64,000 nucleotides of DNA, from NCBI RefSeq assembly GCF_004137345.1, contig NZ_SDWV01000009.1, positions 124,001 to 188,000 on the forward strand, in the 5' to 3' direction. Below are positions 27,522-37,578 of this stretch, piece after piece. The stretch comes from Nocardioides zhouii (lineage in GTDB: Bacteria > Actinomycetota > Actinomycetes > Propionibacteriales > Nocardioidaceae). A program made the position numbers and the translations under genes. Under the pieces are notes generated by a model. That model saw only the letters and a program-made list of their open reading frames with translations. It made no database searches and was not told where the DNA came from. Position 1 is the first letter of the stretch. Every line of letters begins with the position of its first letter.

Positions 27522-28480
27522 TCCGCGCCGGGGTCCTGGCCGCGGCGCTCCTCGCCGCGACGGTGACCTCGGCGCCCACTGCGTACGCGGACACGGTGGT
27601 CGGCAGCGGCACCCCGGCGTCGTGCACCTCGCAGGCGGTCGTACGCGCCGTCGCCGCCGGTGGTCTGATCTCCTTCGACTGCGGCCCGGAGCCGGTCACC
27701 ATCGCGATGAAGCGGACGGCGAAGGTCGTCAACACCTCCGCACGGGTCGTCCTCGACGGCGGCGGGCTCGTCACCCTGAGCGGCCAGGGGGAGCGGCGCA
27801 TCCTCTACCTGAACACGTGCGACCGCGCGCAGGTCTGGACGACGTCGCACTGCAACGACCAGGCAGAGCCGCGCCTCGTCGTACGCCGGATGCGCTTCGT
27901 CGACGGCAACGCGACCGGCGAGACGACCGACGGCGGCGGGGGCGGCGCGCTCTTCGTGCGGGGTGGCCGGCTGAAGATCATCGACTCGCACTTCGCCGAC
28001 AACCGGTGCGACCGCACCGGCCCGGACGTCGGCGGGGGCGCCGTACGCGTGCTCGACCAGCACCGCGACCGGCCCGTCGTCGTCCGCCGCTCGAGCTTCA
28101 CCGGCGGCCGGTGCAGCAACGGCTCGGCGCTGAGCAGCATCGGGGTGTCGTGGCGGATCGTGTCGTCGACGTTCACCGACAATGCGGCGATCGGCCGCGG
28201 CGCCAACCCCGCGCGGTCCGGCACGCCGGGCGGCGGCTCGGGAGGTGCCATCTACCTGGACGGCAACGACATCCACCTGACCGTCGAGGACTCGACGATC
28301 ACCGGCAACCACGCACGCGAGGGCGGCGGCGCGATCCTCTTCGTCTCCAACGACCGCACAGGCACCCTCACCATCGACGGCTCGCGGCTGATCGACAACC
28401 CGAGTGACGGCTTCGAGACCCTGCCGGGCATCTTCTTCCTCGGCGCGAGCCGGACGATCACCGACAGCGTCGTCCGCTAA
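27518..28480 (+). CDS. Secreted right-handed beta-helix protein
   Basis: 320 residues, GTG start overlapping the preceding stop. A signal peptide (VLAAALLAATVTSAPTAYA) is followed by a Gly/Asn/Asp-rich repetitive sequence typical of parallel beta-helix (pectate-lyase-like) folds: LDGGGLVTLSG, GGGGALFVRGGRLKIIDSHF, GGAIYLDGNDIHLTVEDSTI, GGGAILFVSNDRTGTLTIDG. Possibly binds or cleaves polysaccharide, but no catalytic set is identifiable. Its end overlaps the convergent synthetase-like gene by 4 bp. Confidence 0.8.
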   Translation: MIRAGVLAAALLAATVTSAPTAYADTVVGSGTPASCTSQAVVRAVAAGGLISFDCGPEPVTIAMKRTAKVVNTSARVVLDGGGLVTLSGQGERRILYLNTCDRAQVWTTSHCNDQAEPRLVVRRMRFVDGNATGETTDGGGGGALFVRGGRLKIIDSHFADNRCDRTGPDVGGGAVRVLDQHRDRPVVVRRSSFTGGRCSNGSALSSIGVSWRIVSSTFTDNAAIGRGANPARSGTPGGGSGGAIYLDGNDIHLTVEDSTITGNHAREGGGAILFVSNDRTGTLTIDGSRLIDNPSDGFETLPGIFFLGASRTITDSVVR

Positions 28481-29739
28481 AGCGTCGGCGCGTCGGGCCC
28501 GACCCGTTCGGCCAGCCACTCCGCGACCTGCGCCTCGCTGGGAGCGAGCCCGTCGCTGATGACGTGCGGAGCGACCCGCGAGAAGAAGTCGGTGACCATG
28601 CCGTCGGACTCGCGCACCAGCATCCCGGCGGCCTCGCCGTCAACGATCCACGATCCGAGCACCACGCGATTGCCTTCGAAGCTCGGCAGGTCGGTGTAGG
28701 CCTGGTAGACCCAGCCCTCGTCGCCGTAGCCGCCCGTCATCACGACGTCCTCGATCATGTCGTCGAGGTGGATGCGGATGTTGTCGCCCTCGCGCCCGTG
28801 CAGCGGCTTGGCGACCCAGCGCTCGAGGTCGCGCGGCTCGTCGAAGTACGCCGGCAACAGCAGGCGGTGGCGCGGGTAGAGCTCCCACAGCACCGGCAGC
28901 AGCGCCTTGGTGCTGAGCAGCGCCTTCCACGGCGGCTCGATCCACCGGGCCGGTCTCGCCTCGGCCCGGTCGACGATCATCCGGCCGAACGGCTCGGCGA
29001 GCATCTCCTCCCAGGCGTAGAGCTTGAAGGCGTTGCGGATCGGCTCGTCGTGCACGTCGCGGTACTCGCGCGCGTCGGGGTTCCAGCCCACCTCGGCCAT
29101 CGGGTGCGCGAGGGCGAGCCACCCGGCCTGGACGGCCGTGTCCATCAGGTAGTGGACAGTCATCTCCATCTCGCCGCCGTCGTAGGCGTCGGCCTCGCCG
29201 AGGTCGTAGAGGAAGTGCATGCGGTCCCCGTCGAAGTGCCCCGAGCGACGCAGCCGGCGCCAGCCCGCCACGAGCCGGTCGTGGACCGAGTTCCACTGGT
29301 CCATCTCCGGCATCACGTCCTCCATCCAGCGCCACTGGACGACGCCGGTCTCGACGAGGCCGGTCGGGGTGTCACCGTTGATCTCGAGCATCTTGATCGA
29401 GCCGTCGGCGCCGTAGGCGAGGTCGAAGCGCGCGTAGAGCGCCGGGTCGCCGGCCTCCACCGAGCGGCGTACGACGCCGAGCGAGCCGGGCGGCAGCCCG
29501 AGCCGCTCGGCGGTCATCGTCGTGGCCATGTGGGAGACGGCCGCCAGGCACATCGCCCACAGCTCCTCGGTGGCGACCTCGAGGGCCTCCACCTCCTCCG
29601 TCGTCACCTCGTACCAGGCGTCCTCGTTCCAGTAGGGGAGCTCGGAGCCGTCCGGCATCTTCGTGGTCGGGAAGACCAGTCCCTGCTCGACGACGGTGTC
29701 GCGCCAGCCCTCACGGGCCTTCGAGCGGTGCCGCCACAT
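28477..29739 (-). CDS. Glutathionylspermidine synthase-like ATP-grasp protein (YgiC/YjfC family)
   Basis: 420 residues from the ATG at 29739. The family pattern is clear: YARFDLAYGADGSIKMLEIN, NGDTPTGLVETGVVQW, AKPLHGREGDNIRI and the C-terminal GSWIVDGEAAGMLVRESDGM. This is the synthetase (ATP-grasp) half only, without an amidase domain. The E. coli homologues YgiC/YjfC have no glutathionylspermidine synthase activity in published work, and actinobacteria lack glutathione, so it probably ligates another amine to a peptide or protein. Its partners are the DUF350 membrane protein and lipoprotein encoded upstream. Confidence 0.88.
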   Translation of the reverse strand: MWRHRSKAREGWRDTVVEQGLVFPTTKMPDGSELPYWNEDAWYEVTTEEVEALEVATEELWAMCLAAVSHMATTMTAERLGLPPGSLGVVRRSVEAGDPALYARFDLAYGADGSIKMLEINGDTPTGLVETGVVQWRWMEDVMPEMDQWNSVHDRLVAGWRRLRRSGHFDGDRMHFLYDLGEADAYDGGEMEMTVHYLMDTAVQAGWLALAHPMAEVGWNPDAREYRDVHDEPIRNAFKLYAWEEMLAEPFGRMIVDRAEARPARWIEPPWKALLSTKALLPVLWELYPRHRLLLPAYFDEPRDLERWVAKPLHGREGDNIRIHLDDMIEDVVMTGGYGDEGWVYQAYTDLPSFEGNRVVLGSWIVDGEAAGMLVRESDGMVTDFFSRVAPHVISDGLAPSEAQVAEWLAERVGPDAPTL

Positions 29740-30197
29740 CAGGCGATGCTGGCGCAGACGATGGCGCCCACCGAGAGCGCGACCGACGCGGCGACGTAGG
29801 CCAGCGGCCGCACGGGGCCGGGCTCGGTGATGATCCGGCGCAGGTCGCCGGGAGTGATCGCCTCGACGGCGAAGAACATCAGCGTGTTGAGCGCGATGCC
29901 GAGCGCGCCGAAGGACACGGTCCAGGCGAGCGCCCAGCCCAGCGAGGTCTCGCCGTTGGTCCAGATCGCGGTGAAGAGCACGGCCGCGTTGGAGACCAGC
30001 CACGCCGAGGTGACCACGCCGGCCGAGCGCGAGTGCGCGTGCACCGACTCCAGGCCGTTCTCGTCCACGCCGCGTAGGTGGGTCCCGAGGTGGCCGGGGG
30101 TGGCCAGGTCGAGGACGTAGTAGGCCGCGACGAGCATGGCGCCGCCGATGAGGGCGTAGGCGACGGCGTGGAACAGGGCGTTGAGCAGGTCGGTCAC
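29739..30197 (-). CDS. DUF350 membrane protein (YjfL-like)
   Basis: 152 residues with four predicted membrane helices arranged as two similar pairs, as usual for DUF350 (AYALIGGAMLVAAYYVLDLA ... WTVSFGALGIALNTLMFFAV). The stop overlaps the start of the synthetase-like gene by 1 bp. In E. coli, DUF350 proteins and GspS-like proteins are also neighbours (yjfL/yjfC). Function not established. Confidence 0.85.
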   Translation of the reverse strand: MTDLLNALFHAVAYALIGGAMLVAAYYVLDLATPGHLGTHLRGVDENGLESVHAHSRSAGVVTSAWLVSNAAVLFTAIWTNGETSLGWALAWTVSFGALGIALNTLMFFAVEAITPGDLRRIITEPGPVRPLAYVAASVALSVGAIVCASIA

Positions 30198-30257
30198 GGG
30201 GTCTCCTGTGGCGCGGGATCGTGCGGGCGTACGGCGGTCATGGGTGCGGGCGCGGGC

Positions 30258-30656
30258 TCATCCACCGAAGCTGCGGTTGCTCCCGCCGAACCCGCCCTTG
30301 GTCGTGCTGGATCGCACCGTCGAACCGCCGGTGGTGGGCAGGCCGCCGCGCTGGACGGACCCGTTGAGCGTGGTGCCACGGAAGGTCCCGCCACTGACGG
30401 TCGAACCGACGCCGGGCACCACCGCCCGCGCGGCGAGGTAGTACCAGAAGAAGCCGGTGCCGGTGCCGTTGTAGTCCGAGTCGTCATCACACTGGTCGTC
30501 CTCGACCCGCTGCTCGGTGTCGGGGTCGACGCACACGGCCGCGTAGTCGGCGCTGGTGGCGCACCCGGTGAGGGTGGAGGCCATGACGGCGGTGATGCCG
30601 AGCGAGATGCTCGCCGACCGCATCCGGCGGCGTGCGGTGGTGGTCGTGGTGGTCAT
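30258..30656 (-). CDS. Small lipoprotein with Gly/Ser/Thr-rich C-terminus
   Basis: 132 residues from the ATG at 30656. Signal peptide and lipobox (ISLGITAVMASTLTGCATSA) give a lipid-anchored protein. An acidic Cys-containing part (CVDPDTEQRVEDDQCDDDSD) follows, then WYYLAARAVVPGVGS and a Gly/Ser/Thr-rich tail ending GGFGGSNRSFGG. The plan resembles the DUF1190/YgiB and YjfM proteins encoded beside GspS-like genes in E. coli. The start overlaps the stop of the acetyltransferase gene (4 bp). Confidence 0.8.
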   Translation of the reverse strand: MTTTTTTARRRMRSASISLGITAVMASTLTGCATSADYAAVCVDPDTEQRVEDDQCDDDSDYNGTGTGFFWYYLAARAVVPGVGSTVSGGTFRGTTLNGSVQRGGLPTTGGSTVRSSTTKGGFGGSNRSFGG

Positions 30657-30943
30657 GGGCCCTCCGTGGCGACGAGGTCGGCGTACTCCGGGTGCTTCTC
30701 GATGTACGACGCCACGTAGGGGCAGGTCGGCACGACGCGCAGCCCGCGTGACCGGGCGTCGTCGAGCGCACCGCCGGCGAGGACGGCCGCATAGCCGTGG
30801 CCGCTGTGGGCCGAGCCGACCTCGGTGTGCACGAGGGTGATCACGTCGCCGTCGAGGTGGTAGGCCACGATGCCGATCAGCTCGTCGGGCGAGCGGAGCT
30901 CGTAGCGGTGCCGGTCGGGAGCGTCGGCGAACTCTATGTCCAC
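30653..30943 (-). CDS. Small GNAT-like acetyltransferase (COG2388 type)
   Basis: 96 residues from a GTG at 30943. Matches the minimal GNAT fold of COG2388 (YjdJ-like) proteins: an acyl-CoA-loop block HSGHGYAAVLAGGALDDARS and the conserved ending VPTCPYVASYIEKHPEYADL. The substrate is unknown. First gene of the minus-strand four-gene operon; divergent from the malic enzyme gene. Confidence 0.85.
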   Translation of the reverse strand: MDIEFADAPDRHRYELRSPDELIGIVAYHLDGDVITLVHTEVGSAHSGHGYAAVLAGGALDDARSRGLRVVPTCPYVASYIEKHPEYADLVATEGP

Positions 30944-31004
30944 AACCCCGAGCGTAGACGCAGGTGACTTGTGCGTAACCCCGGCGGAGGGGGAGGGTGC
31001 GGAC

Positions 31005-32408
<1,404 letters not shown>

Positions 32409-32416
32409 GGCCGGCC

Positions 32417-32474
32417 ACTCCTGGGGGAAGTCTTGCGCGATGGGGCCGTTGCAACGGCCGATCCGCGCAGGAGT
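32417..32474. terminator. Nested palindrome between convergent genes (probable bidirectional terminator)
   Basis: Outer arms ACTCCTG (32417-32423) and CAGGAGT (32468-32474), intermediate GCGC pairs, and a perfect 16-bp centre GGCCGTTGCAACGGCC (32444-32459). A third ACTCCTG is at 32491-32497. The only sequence between the stops of the malic enzyme and MMPL genes. Confidence 0.65.
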
Positions 32475-32504
32475 CCCCGCTGAGGCGGTGACTCCTGCAG
32501 GGGG

Positions 32505-34595
32505 CTAGCCGGTCACCTTCCGCGGCCACCAGAACTTCTCGTCGAGGGTCAGGGCGAGGGCGGGCACCAGCACCGTGCGTACGACGAGGGTGTCGAGCAG
32601 CACGCCGACGAAGATGATCGCGCCGAGCTGGGCGAGCACGACGAGCGGCAGCACGCCGAGCACGGCGAAGACCGCCGCCAGCAGGATGCCGGCGCTGGTG
32701 ATCACCCCGCCGGTCGCGGTGAGCGCCCGCAGCATCCCCTTCCGGGTGCCGTGCTCGCGCGCCTCCTCGCCGGCCCGGGTGACGAGGAAGATGTTGTAGT
32801 CGACGCCGAGTGCGACGAGGAAGAGGAACGCCAGCAGCGGCACACCGGTGTCCATCGCCTCGAAGCCGAAGACGCCCTGGAACAGCCACCACGACGCGCC
32901 CATGCTCGCGGCGTAGGTCCCGACGACGGTCGCCACCAGCAGCAGCGGCGCCACGATCGAGCGCAGGAGCAGGAGCAGCGCGCCCAGCACCAGCAGCAGG
33001 ATCAGCGGCAGGATGAGGAGCCGGTCCTTGGCGGCGTAGTCCTTGGCGTCGAGCGCCTCGGCGTCACCGCCGCCGACGTGGGTGTCGGTGAAGTCCGCGA
33101 CCGCCGCGCGTACGTCCACGACGATGGCCTGCGCCGCGTCGCTGCCGGGGTCCGCGTCGGGTACGGCGTCGATGCGGGCGATGCCGTCGCCGGTGGTCGT
33201 GATCCGCGCCGAGTCGACTCCCTCGACCGCCTCGACGGCCGACAGCACCTGCTCGGACGTGTCGCGGGTGACGACCTGGACCGGGTCGCTGGTACCGGCG
33301 GGGAAGGACTCGCCGAGCCGCTCGGCGGCGGAGATCGCCTCGGGCTTCTGGAGGAACTGGTCGGCCGGGTCGAGACCGGTGGTGATGCCCAGCGTGCCGC
33401 TGGCGAGCACGGCCAGGGCGAGGACGGTGCCGACCACGAAGGTGCGCGGCCGGCGGGCGACGGCGTCGCCGACCCGGTGCCACAGCGAGGAGTCGGAGTC
33501 GACCAGGACGGTGTCGCCGACGTGGGGCACCTTGGGCCAGAAGACCCAGCGGCCGAAGAGCACCAGCGCGGCGGGGAGCACGACGAGCGCGAACGTCGCG
33601 GCGATGACCACACCGACCGCGCAGGCCAGGCCCAGGCCGCGGGTCGTGGGGATCGCCGACAGCAGCAGGGTCAGCAGGCCGAGCACGACGGTGATCGAGC
33701 TCGAGGCGACCGCCTCGGCCGTACGGGAGACCGCGCGCGCCATCGCCAGGTGGCGCGAGTCCTCCCGCTTGAGCTCGTCGCGGTAGCGCGAGATCAGCAG
33801 CAGGGCGTAGTCGGTGCCGGCGCCGAAGACGAGCACGCTGAGGATGCCGATCGTGGACTCGTCCCATGCCACGCCGGTGGCCTGCAGGACGTTGGTCGCG
33901 ACGATGGCGGACAGGCGGTCGGCGATGCCGACGACGGTGAGCGGCACCAGCCAGAGGACCGGGCTGCGGTAGGTGATGATCAGCAGCAGGGCCACGACGC
34001 CGGCGGTCGAGAGCAGCAGGCGCAGGTTGGCGCCGTCGAAGACCTTGCCGAGGTCGGCCTGGATGCCCGCAGGCCCGGTCACCTGGACCTCGAGGCCGTC
34101 GGGGGCGTCGTCGCGCAGCTGCTGGCGCAGGTCCTCGACCTTGTCGATGTTGTCGGTCGCGGAGATCGAGGTGACCGGGATGGCGGCGAAGGCGGCCGTA
34201 CGGTCCTCCGACACCACGACCGGGCCGGTCTGCCCGTCGGCGGGTTGGCCACCCTGGTCCGGCTGGCCGCCCTCGGCGCCGCCCTCCTGCGAGAGGAGCT
34301 CGATCGCCTGGGCGTCGAGGTCCTGCTGGGCGGCCTGGTCGATCTCGCCGGTGGCGGCCGTCCAGAGGACGATCGCGACCTGGCCGTCGTCCTCGGGGAG
34401 CTGCTCGGCGAGCTCGACGGCGAAGGTGCTGTCGGCGCCCGCGGGAAGGGAGTCGACGGCACTGGTGTCCCGCTCACCCTCGGGGACCAGCGCGATGATG
34501 GCGAGCGCGAGGAGGATGGGCACGAGTGCCACGAGCCACGCCGTACGACGTCCGGACACGAAGCGGGCAGGAGCGGGGGGCTGGTGACCGGGCAC
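32505..34595 (-). CDS. MMPL/RND-family membrane transporter
   Basis: 696 residues with two similar halves, each with one helix, a large extracytoplasmic loop and five clustered helices. Typical MMPL features are FGAGTDYALLLISRYRDELK in the first half and LGVDYNIFLVTRAGEEAREH in the second (GxxxDY motifs). The first loop has a Gly/Gln/Asp-rich insert. Such proteins export lipids, glycolipids or hydrophobic drugs using the proton gradient. Divergent MarR gene 88 bp away suggests induction by a substrate. Confidence 0.93.
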   Translation of the reverse strand: MPGHQPPAPARFVSGRRTAWLVALVPILLALAIIALVPEGERDTSAVDSLPAGADSTFAVELAEQLPEDDGQVAIVLWTAATGEIDQAAQQDLDAQAIELLSQEGGAEGGQPDQGGQPADGQTGPVVVSEDRTAAFAAIPVTSISATDNIDKVEDLRQQLRDDAPDGLEVQVTGPAGIQADLGKVFDGANLRLLLSTAGVVALLLIITYRSPVLWLVPLTVVGIADRLSAIVATNVLQATGVAWDESTIGILSVLVFGAGTDYALLLISRYRDELKREDSRHLAMARAVSRTAEAVASSSITVVLGLLTLLLSAIPTTRGLGLACAVGVVIAATFALVVLPAALVLFGRWVFWPKVPHVGDTVLVDSDSSLWHRVGDAVARRPRTFVVGTVLALAVLASGTLGITTGLDPADQFLQKPEAISAAERLGESFPAGTSDPVQVVTRDTSEQVLSAVEAVEGVDSARITTTGDGIARIDAVPDADPGSDAAQAIVVDVRAAVADFTDTHVGGGDAEALDAKDYAAKDRLLILPLILLLVLGALLLLLRSIVAPLLLVATVVGTYAASMGASWWLFQGVFGFEAMDTGVPLLAFLFLVALGVDYNIFLVTRAGEEAREHGTRKGMLRALTATGGVITSAGILLAAVFAVLGVLPLVVLAQLGAIIFVGVLLDTLVVRTVLVPALALTLDEKFWWPRKVTG

Positions 34596-34630
34596 GTGAG
34601 TTCCTAGGCTGTGGTGGCTAACGGAGTAGA

Positions 34631-34650
34631 TTGCTAAGTAAGTTAGCGAT
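34631..34650. promoter_or_regulatory. Candidate MarR operator
   Basis: TTGCTAAGTAAGTTAGCGAT contains perfect arms GCTAA (34633-34637) and TTAGC (34643-34647) around 5 bp, extended by imperfect TT/GA flanks. It is in an AT-rich island midway between the MMPL and MarR start codons, the normal site for a MarR dimer. Confidence 0.55.
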
Positions 34651-34683
34651 CATCGCCGCCCGACGCAAGACGAGAGGACGACC

Positions 34684-35142
34684 GTGACCCCACCGGAGCA
34701 GCCGACCCAGGGCTGGGACACGTCCGGCAGTCTCGAGGCGCTGCGCGAGCTGGTCACGACCGGCGCCCGGGTCAACCACGTCGTCGCGCGGCGGGCCGGC
34801 ATCAGCGACACCGAGCTGGTGACGCTCGAGCACCTGGCGCGCGAGCAGATCGGACCGGCCGAGGTGGCGCGCCGGCTCGAGGTGTCCACCGCCGCGGCGA
34901 CCGGGATCGTCGACCGCCTCGTCTCGCGCGGGCACGTCGAGCGCCGCCCCCACGCGGCCGACCGGCGGCGTACGGAGCTCGTGCTGACGGAGTCGGGTCG
35001 TGGCGAGGTGGTGGGCCACCTGCTGCCGATGTTCATCGCGCTCGACCAGCTCGACCGCGGCTTCACCGCCGAGGAGCGAGAGGTCGTGGAGCGCTACCTC
35101 CGCGGCGCGATCGCAGCGTTCGAGCGCGTGCTGGAGCCGTAG
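34684..35142 (+). CDS. MarR-family transcriptional regulator
   Basis: 152 residues, GTG start. Winged helix region: LVTLEHLAREQIGPAEVARR, STAAATGIVDRLVSRGHVER, RPHAADRRRTELVLTESGRG (the DxRxx wing). It is divergent from the MMPL transporter and very likely represses it together with itself. It ends 3 bp before the stop of the convergent ppgK. Confidence 0.92.
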   Translation: MTPPEQPTQGWDTSGSLEALRELVTTGARVNHVVARRAGISDTELVTLEHLAREQIGPAEVARRLEVSTAAATGIVDRLVSRGHVERRPHAADRRRTELVLTESGRGEVVGHLLPMFIALDQLDRGFTAEEREVVERYLRGAIAAFERVLEP

Positions 35143-35145
35143 CCC

Positions 35146-35901
35146 TCAGTCCTCCTGGCCGGCCTTGCGGTGCGCGACGAGGGCGGCGCCGACGATGCCG
35201 GCGCGGTTCTCGAGCTTGGCGGGGATGATCTCGGTGTCGATCTCGATGAGGTGGCCGAACTTCTCCCACGACTTGCTGACGCCGCCGCCGACCACGAAGA
35301 GGTCGGGGGTGAAGAGCCGCTCGAGGTGGCGGAAGTACGCGGTGAGCCGCTCCGACCAGTCCCCCCAGCTGAGGCCCTCGCGCTCACGGGCGCTGGTGGC
35401 CGCCCGCGACTCGGCGAGGACGCCGTCGAGCTCGAGGTGACCCATCTCGGAGTTGGGCACCAGCACGCCGTCGTAGATCATCGCGGAGCCGATGCCGGTG
35501 CCGAGGGTGATGACCATGACGAGTCCCTTGCGCCCCTTGGCCGCGCCGTACTCCGACTCGGCCAGGCCCGCAGCATCGGCGTCGTTGACGACGTGCACCT
35601 CGCGGCCGAGGGCCTTGGTGAAGATCGCGTCGGCGTCCTCGCCGATCCACGACTTGTCGATGTTGGCGGCGGAGAGCACCACGCCGCGCTGGACGATGCC
35701 GGGCACCGTCACGCCGACCGGCGTGGTGGAGGTGGGGAACGTGTCGACGATCTGCTGGAAGACCGTGGCGACGGACTGGGGATCGGCGGGCTTGGGGGTG
35801 TCGATGCGGACCCGGTCCTGCGCGAAGTCGCCGCGCGCGAGGTCCACGGGTGCGCCCTTGATGCCCGTGCCGCCGAAGTCGATGCCGATGGGGTGCTCCA
35901 T
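35146..35901 (-). CDS. ppgK: Polyphosphate glucokinase (ROK family)
   Basis: 251 residues from the ATG at 35901. The phosphate-binding GIDFGGTGIKGA, the VTVPGIVQRGVV and SAANIDKSWIG blocks, NDADAAGLAE and LGTGIGSAMI are those of actinobacterial PpgK, which phosphorylates glucose with polyphosphate or ATP. The length fits (about 250-270). The usual ROK zinc-binding Cys cluster is not seen, as in other PpgKs. Cytoplasmic; feeds glucose 6-phosphate to central metabolism. Confidence 0.93.
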   Translation of the reverse strand: MEHPIGIDFGGTGIKGAPVDLARGDFAQDRVRIDTPKPADPQSVATVFQQIVDTFPTSTTPVGVTVPGIVQRGVVLSAANIDKSWIGEDADAIFTKALGREVHVVNDADAAGLAESEYGAAKGRKGLVMVITLGTGIGSAMIYDGVLVPNSEMGHLELDGVLAESRAATSAREREGLSWGDWSERLTAYFRHLERLFTPDLFVVGGGVSKSWEKFGHLIEIDTEIIPAKLENRAGIVGAALVAHRKAGQED

Positions 35902-35966
35902 GGGGCCCGAGACTAGCGGCCCGGTGACGGTGCCTGCACGGCGCTCCGACAGCCGAAACTGCGCAT

Positions 35967-36022
35967 TTGACAAAGCGGGGGGTCTTGTCAACGAAGTTTA
36001 CAGATCGTATGGTCATGTAAAC
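35967..36022 (+). promoter_or_regulatory. alkB promoter with two inverted repeats
   Basis: TTGTCA (35985-35990), 17 bp, TATGGT (36008-36013) form a good -35/-10 pair, unusual in this GC-rich window. TTGACAA/TTGTCAA (35967-35973 / 35985-35991) and GTTTACA/TGTAAAC (35996-36002 / 36016-36022) are inverted repeats covering the promoter. A repressor bound to either would block transcription; the TetR gene after alkB is the likely partner. Confidence 0.62.
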
Positions 36023-36043
36023 CCCACGGCAGGAGGTCACACC

Positions 36044-37522
36044 ATGGCCGGCTACCCCACGAAGATTCCCAGTCGACTCGCTCCCAGCGGCACGGTGCCC
36101 GAGGGCACGACCGCGATCTGGCGAGACCAGAAGCGCTACCTCTGGCTCATCGGCCTCGTCGTGCCGAGCCTGGCGTTCGTCGCCTTCGGCGGCTACGTCA
36201 CGACGGGCTTGAGCGCGTGGTTCTGGGTCGGCCCGATCGTGATCCTCGGCATCGTCCCGGCGATCGACCTGGTCGCCGGCCTCGACCGGTCGAACCCGCC
36301 CGACGACGTGATCGAGGCGCTGGAGCAGGACCGCTACTACCGCTGGATCACCTACCTCTTCCTGCCCATCCAGTACGTCGGGTTCCTCGGCGCGATGGCC
36401 GTGGTCGGCGGGTGGGACGTGTTCGGCGTGCTGGCCGACCAGCCGCTCGACACGATCGACAAGGTCGGCCTCGCGGTCTCGATCGGCTGCATCGGCGGCA
36501 TCGGCATCAACACCGCTCACGAGCTCGGCCACAAGAAGGAGGCCAACGAGCGCTGGCTGTCCAAGATCGCGCTGGCGCAGGTCTTCTACGGCCACTTCTA
36601 CATCGAGCACAACCGCGGCCACCACGTCCGTGTCGCCACCCCGGAGGACCCGGCGAGCGCCCGGCTCGGCGAGAACTTCTACCAGTTCTGGCCGCGCACG
36701 GTCGGCGGCTCGGTGAGGTCCGCGTGGCGGCTGGAGAAGCGCCGCCTGGCCCGACGCAAGCAGCGCCCGTGGCGCCTCGACAACGACGTCCTCAACGCGT
36801 GGCTGATGTCGCTCGCCCTGTGGGCGGTGGTCCTCGCGGCGTTCGGCCTCGAGGTGGCGCCGTACCTCGTGATCCAGGCGGTCGTGGGCTTCTCGCTCCT
36901 CGAGGTCGTCAACTTCATGGAGCACTACGGCATGCTCCGCCAGAAGGTCGGCGAGGGCGAGCGCCAGCGCTACGAGCGCGTGCTGCCCGGCCACAGCTGG
37001 AACTCCAACAACATCGCGACCAACGTGCTGCTCTACCACCTGCAGCGGCACAGCGACCACCACGCCAACCCGACCCGGCGCTACCAGACGCTGCGCGACT
37101 TCGAGGAGAGCCCGGTCCTGCCCACGGGCTACGCCGGGATGATCGTCCTCGCCATCGTCCCCGCCGTCTGGCGTCGCGTCATGGACCGGCGCGTGGTCGA
37201 CCACTTCGGCGGCGACGTGACGCTCGCCAACATCAGCCCACGCAAGCGGGAGACGTACCTCGCCCGCTACGCCGCGTCGAGTCGAGTGCGCGGCTCCGTG
37301 GCCGATACGACCGCGAGCGCACTCGACCCGCGCGCCGAGGTGCTGGCCGCGCGATGCCCGAGCTGCGAGTACGTCTACGAGGTCGCCGCCGGCGACGAGC
37401 ACGAGGGCTTCGCGGCCGGCACGGCGTGGGCGGACATCCCCGCCGACTGGTGCTGCCCCGACTGCGGCGTGCGCGAGAAGGTCGACTTCGTGCCGTACGA
37501 GCCCGAGCGGTCGGTCGCCTGA
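36044..37522 (+). CDS. alkB: Alkane 1-monooxygenase fused to rubredoxin
   Basis: 492 residues from an ATG with AGGAGG at 36031-36036. The integral-membrane AlkB part (1-410) has the diiron histidine boxes HELGH (159-163), EHNRGHH (to H194), LQRHSDHHA (H336-H340) and NFMEHYGMLRQ. The C-terminal rubredoxin (about 430-492) has iron ligands CPSC (438, 441) and CPDC (471, 474). It hydroxylates terminal methyl groups of medium or long n-alkanes; the fused rubredoxin supplies electrons directly. Such fusions are known in Dietzia, Prauserella and Nocardioides. The TetR gene 56 bp downstream probably regulates it. No rubredoxin reductase gene is in the window. Confidence 0.96.
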   Translation: MAGYPTKIPSRLAPSGTVPEGTTAIWRDQKRYLWLIGLVVPSLAFVAFGGYVTTGLSAWFWVGPIVILGIVPAIDLVAGLDRSNPPDDVIEALEQDRYYRWITYLFLPIQYVGFLGAMAVVGGWDVFGVLADQPLDTIDKVGLAVSIGCIGGIGINTAHELGHKKEANERWLSKIALAQVFYGHFYIEHNRGHHVRVATPEDPASARLGENFYQFWPRTVGGSVRSAWRLEKRRLARRKQRPWRLDNDVLNAWLMSLALWAVVLAAFGLEVAPYLVIQAVVGFSLLEVVNFMEHYGMLRQKVGEGERQRYERVLPGHSWNSNNIATNVLLYHLQRHSDHHANPTRRYQTLRDFEESPVLPTGYAGMIVLAIVPAVWRRVMDRRVVDHFGGDVTLANISPRKRETYLARYAASSRVRGSVADTTASALDPRAEVLAARCPSCEYVYEVAAGDEHEGFAAGTAWADIPADWCCPDCGVREKVDFVPYEPERSVA

Positions 37523-37578
37523 CCACCGGCCTGAGCACCACGTCCGTCCCTGTGCGGGCGCTCCCTAGACTCGTGGGC

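Noticed and set aside
28477-29739. True glutathionylspermidine synthetase
   Set aside because: No amidase domain, the organism class lacks glutathione, and YgiC/YjfC-type proteins have no such activity in published tests.
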